A stretch of 20,404 nucleotides of DNA from a virus. Shown in pieces: positions 20,055-20,404 of this stretch; within the stretch, counting starts at the first letter, position 1, and each line of letters starts with the position of its first letter. The stretch lies in IMG/VR virus record IMGVR_UViG_3300048997_000492, positions 1-20,404 of that record; one strand, 5' to 3'. A program made the translations under genes and the position numbers. The notes under the pieces were generated by a model. The model saw only the letters and a list, made by a program, of their open reading frames with translations, was not told the DNA's origin and made no database searches.

Positions 20055-20404
20055 TGCGCTTCCCGACCGCGCTGGCCCTGCTCCTCGCGCTGACCCTGAC
20101 CGGGCCGGCCGCGCCGCAGGGGATTTCGGGCGGCGGCACCGGTGGCGGCGGCGGCGGCTCGCCGACCGGCGCCGCGAGCGGCGATCTTTCGGGCTCGTAT
20201 CCGGGGCCGGCCGTCGCCAAAGTCGGCGGCAACGCGTTGGCGACCGGCGGGGCCCTGACCTTCGCCAATCTGGCGACGACGAACCAGCTGCTCTATGCGA
20301 CTTCGGCGAACAATGTCGGCGGGCTCGCGACGGCGAATAACGGCGTCCTGGTGACCTCGGGCGCCGGGCTGCCCTCGATCTCCTCGACCCTGCCAAGCGG
20401 CGTC
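20054..20404 (+). CDS. tail-fibre-like repeat protein, N-terminal part (cut by window end)
   Basis: 117 residues are visible. They begin MRFPTALALLLALTLTGPAA, which looks like a signal peptide, followed by a glycine-rich linker and GAASGDLSGSYPGPAVAKVGG, a sequence typical of phage tail-fibre/collar proteins (GDLSGxYPxPxVxKxxG). ANNGVLVTSGAGLPSISSTL then follows, also common in large beta-repeat tail or adhesin proteins. The ATG overlaps the previous stop. A phage fibre would not normally carry a signal peptide, so secretion or a merely hydrophobic virion-anchoring segment is an open choice. The gene continues beyond the window. Confidence 0.75.
   Translation, partial: MRFPTALALLLALTLTGPAAPQGISGGGTGGGGGGSPTGAASGDLSGSYPGPAVAKVGGNALATGGALTFANLATTNQLLYATSANNVGGLATANNGVLVTSGAGLPSISSTLPSGV

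Overview
The window looks like the left part of a temperate bacteriophage (prophage or integrated element) in a high-GC alphaproteobacterium. The host clue is the extreme left, where the first ~97 codons of an alphaproteobacterial-type IscS/NifS cysteine desulfurase lie on the minus strand. That gene breaks off at about base 169 and runs into a fragment of an RHS-repeat-like protein, so the left edge is either a rearranged chromosomal scar or an assembly/strain chimera. No rRNA, tRNA or CRISPR was seen.

Layout. (1) 1-470: broken iscS and RHS remnants. (2) 628-4006: a plus-strand module of a DUF4143-type AAA ATPase, a small unknown protein and a large serine recombinase that is the best integrase candidate. 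(3) 4098-4191: a strongly self-complementary, three-stem element between convergent genes. (4) 4194-5378: five short overlapping minus-strand genes of unknown function. (5) 5403-6757: a control region with a near-perfect ParB-parS-like palindrome, a small membrane protein, a CI-like repressor facing left, overlapping divergent promoters, and a Cro-like gene facing right. (6) 6751-11754: the early/replication operon, with a DUF6378-like protein, a composite ORF, a Toprim primase-like protein, three small proteins and a Walker-type D5/DUF927-like helicase. (7) 11865-12124: noncoding DNA with twelve GCCACG motifs in both orientations plus an 8-bp hairpin, a candidate replication origin or regulator-binding array. 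(8) 12179-20404: the packaging/morphogenesis operon, with a possible small terminase, an HTH protein, the large terminase, eight or more small unknown genes, a podovirus-type head-to-tail connecting (portal) protein, zinc-knuckle-like proteins, a Bbp19-like protein and the start of a tail-fibre-like protein cut by the window end.

How it fits together. The serine recombinase would integrate and excise the element, and the repressor/Cro pair would set lysogeny. The rightward early transcript would make primase and helicase acting on the iteron-like region. The large terminase and portal would package DNA. The portal type and the Bbp19-like gene point to a short-tailed (podovirus-like) phage. 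From 7044 to the right end most genes overlap by exactly four bases (ATGA or GTGA), so translation is probably coupled along long polycistronic mRNAs. The major capsid, scaffold, lysis genes and right attachment site are not recognisable here and may lie beyond base 20404.

The most unusual items are the three-stem element at 4098, the GCCACG array, the parS-like site, a composite ORF made of a REP-like hairpin plus a duplicated piece of the Toprim gene, a coding heptanucleotide tandem repeat, and small low-GC3 genes inserted in the late operon. All functions are judged by eye; no database search was possible.
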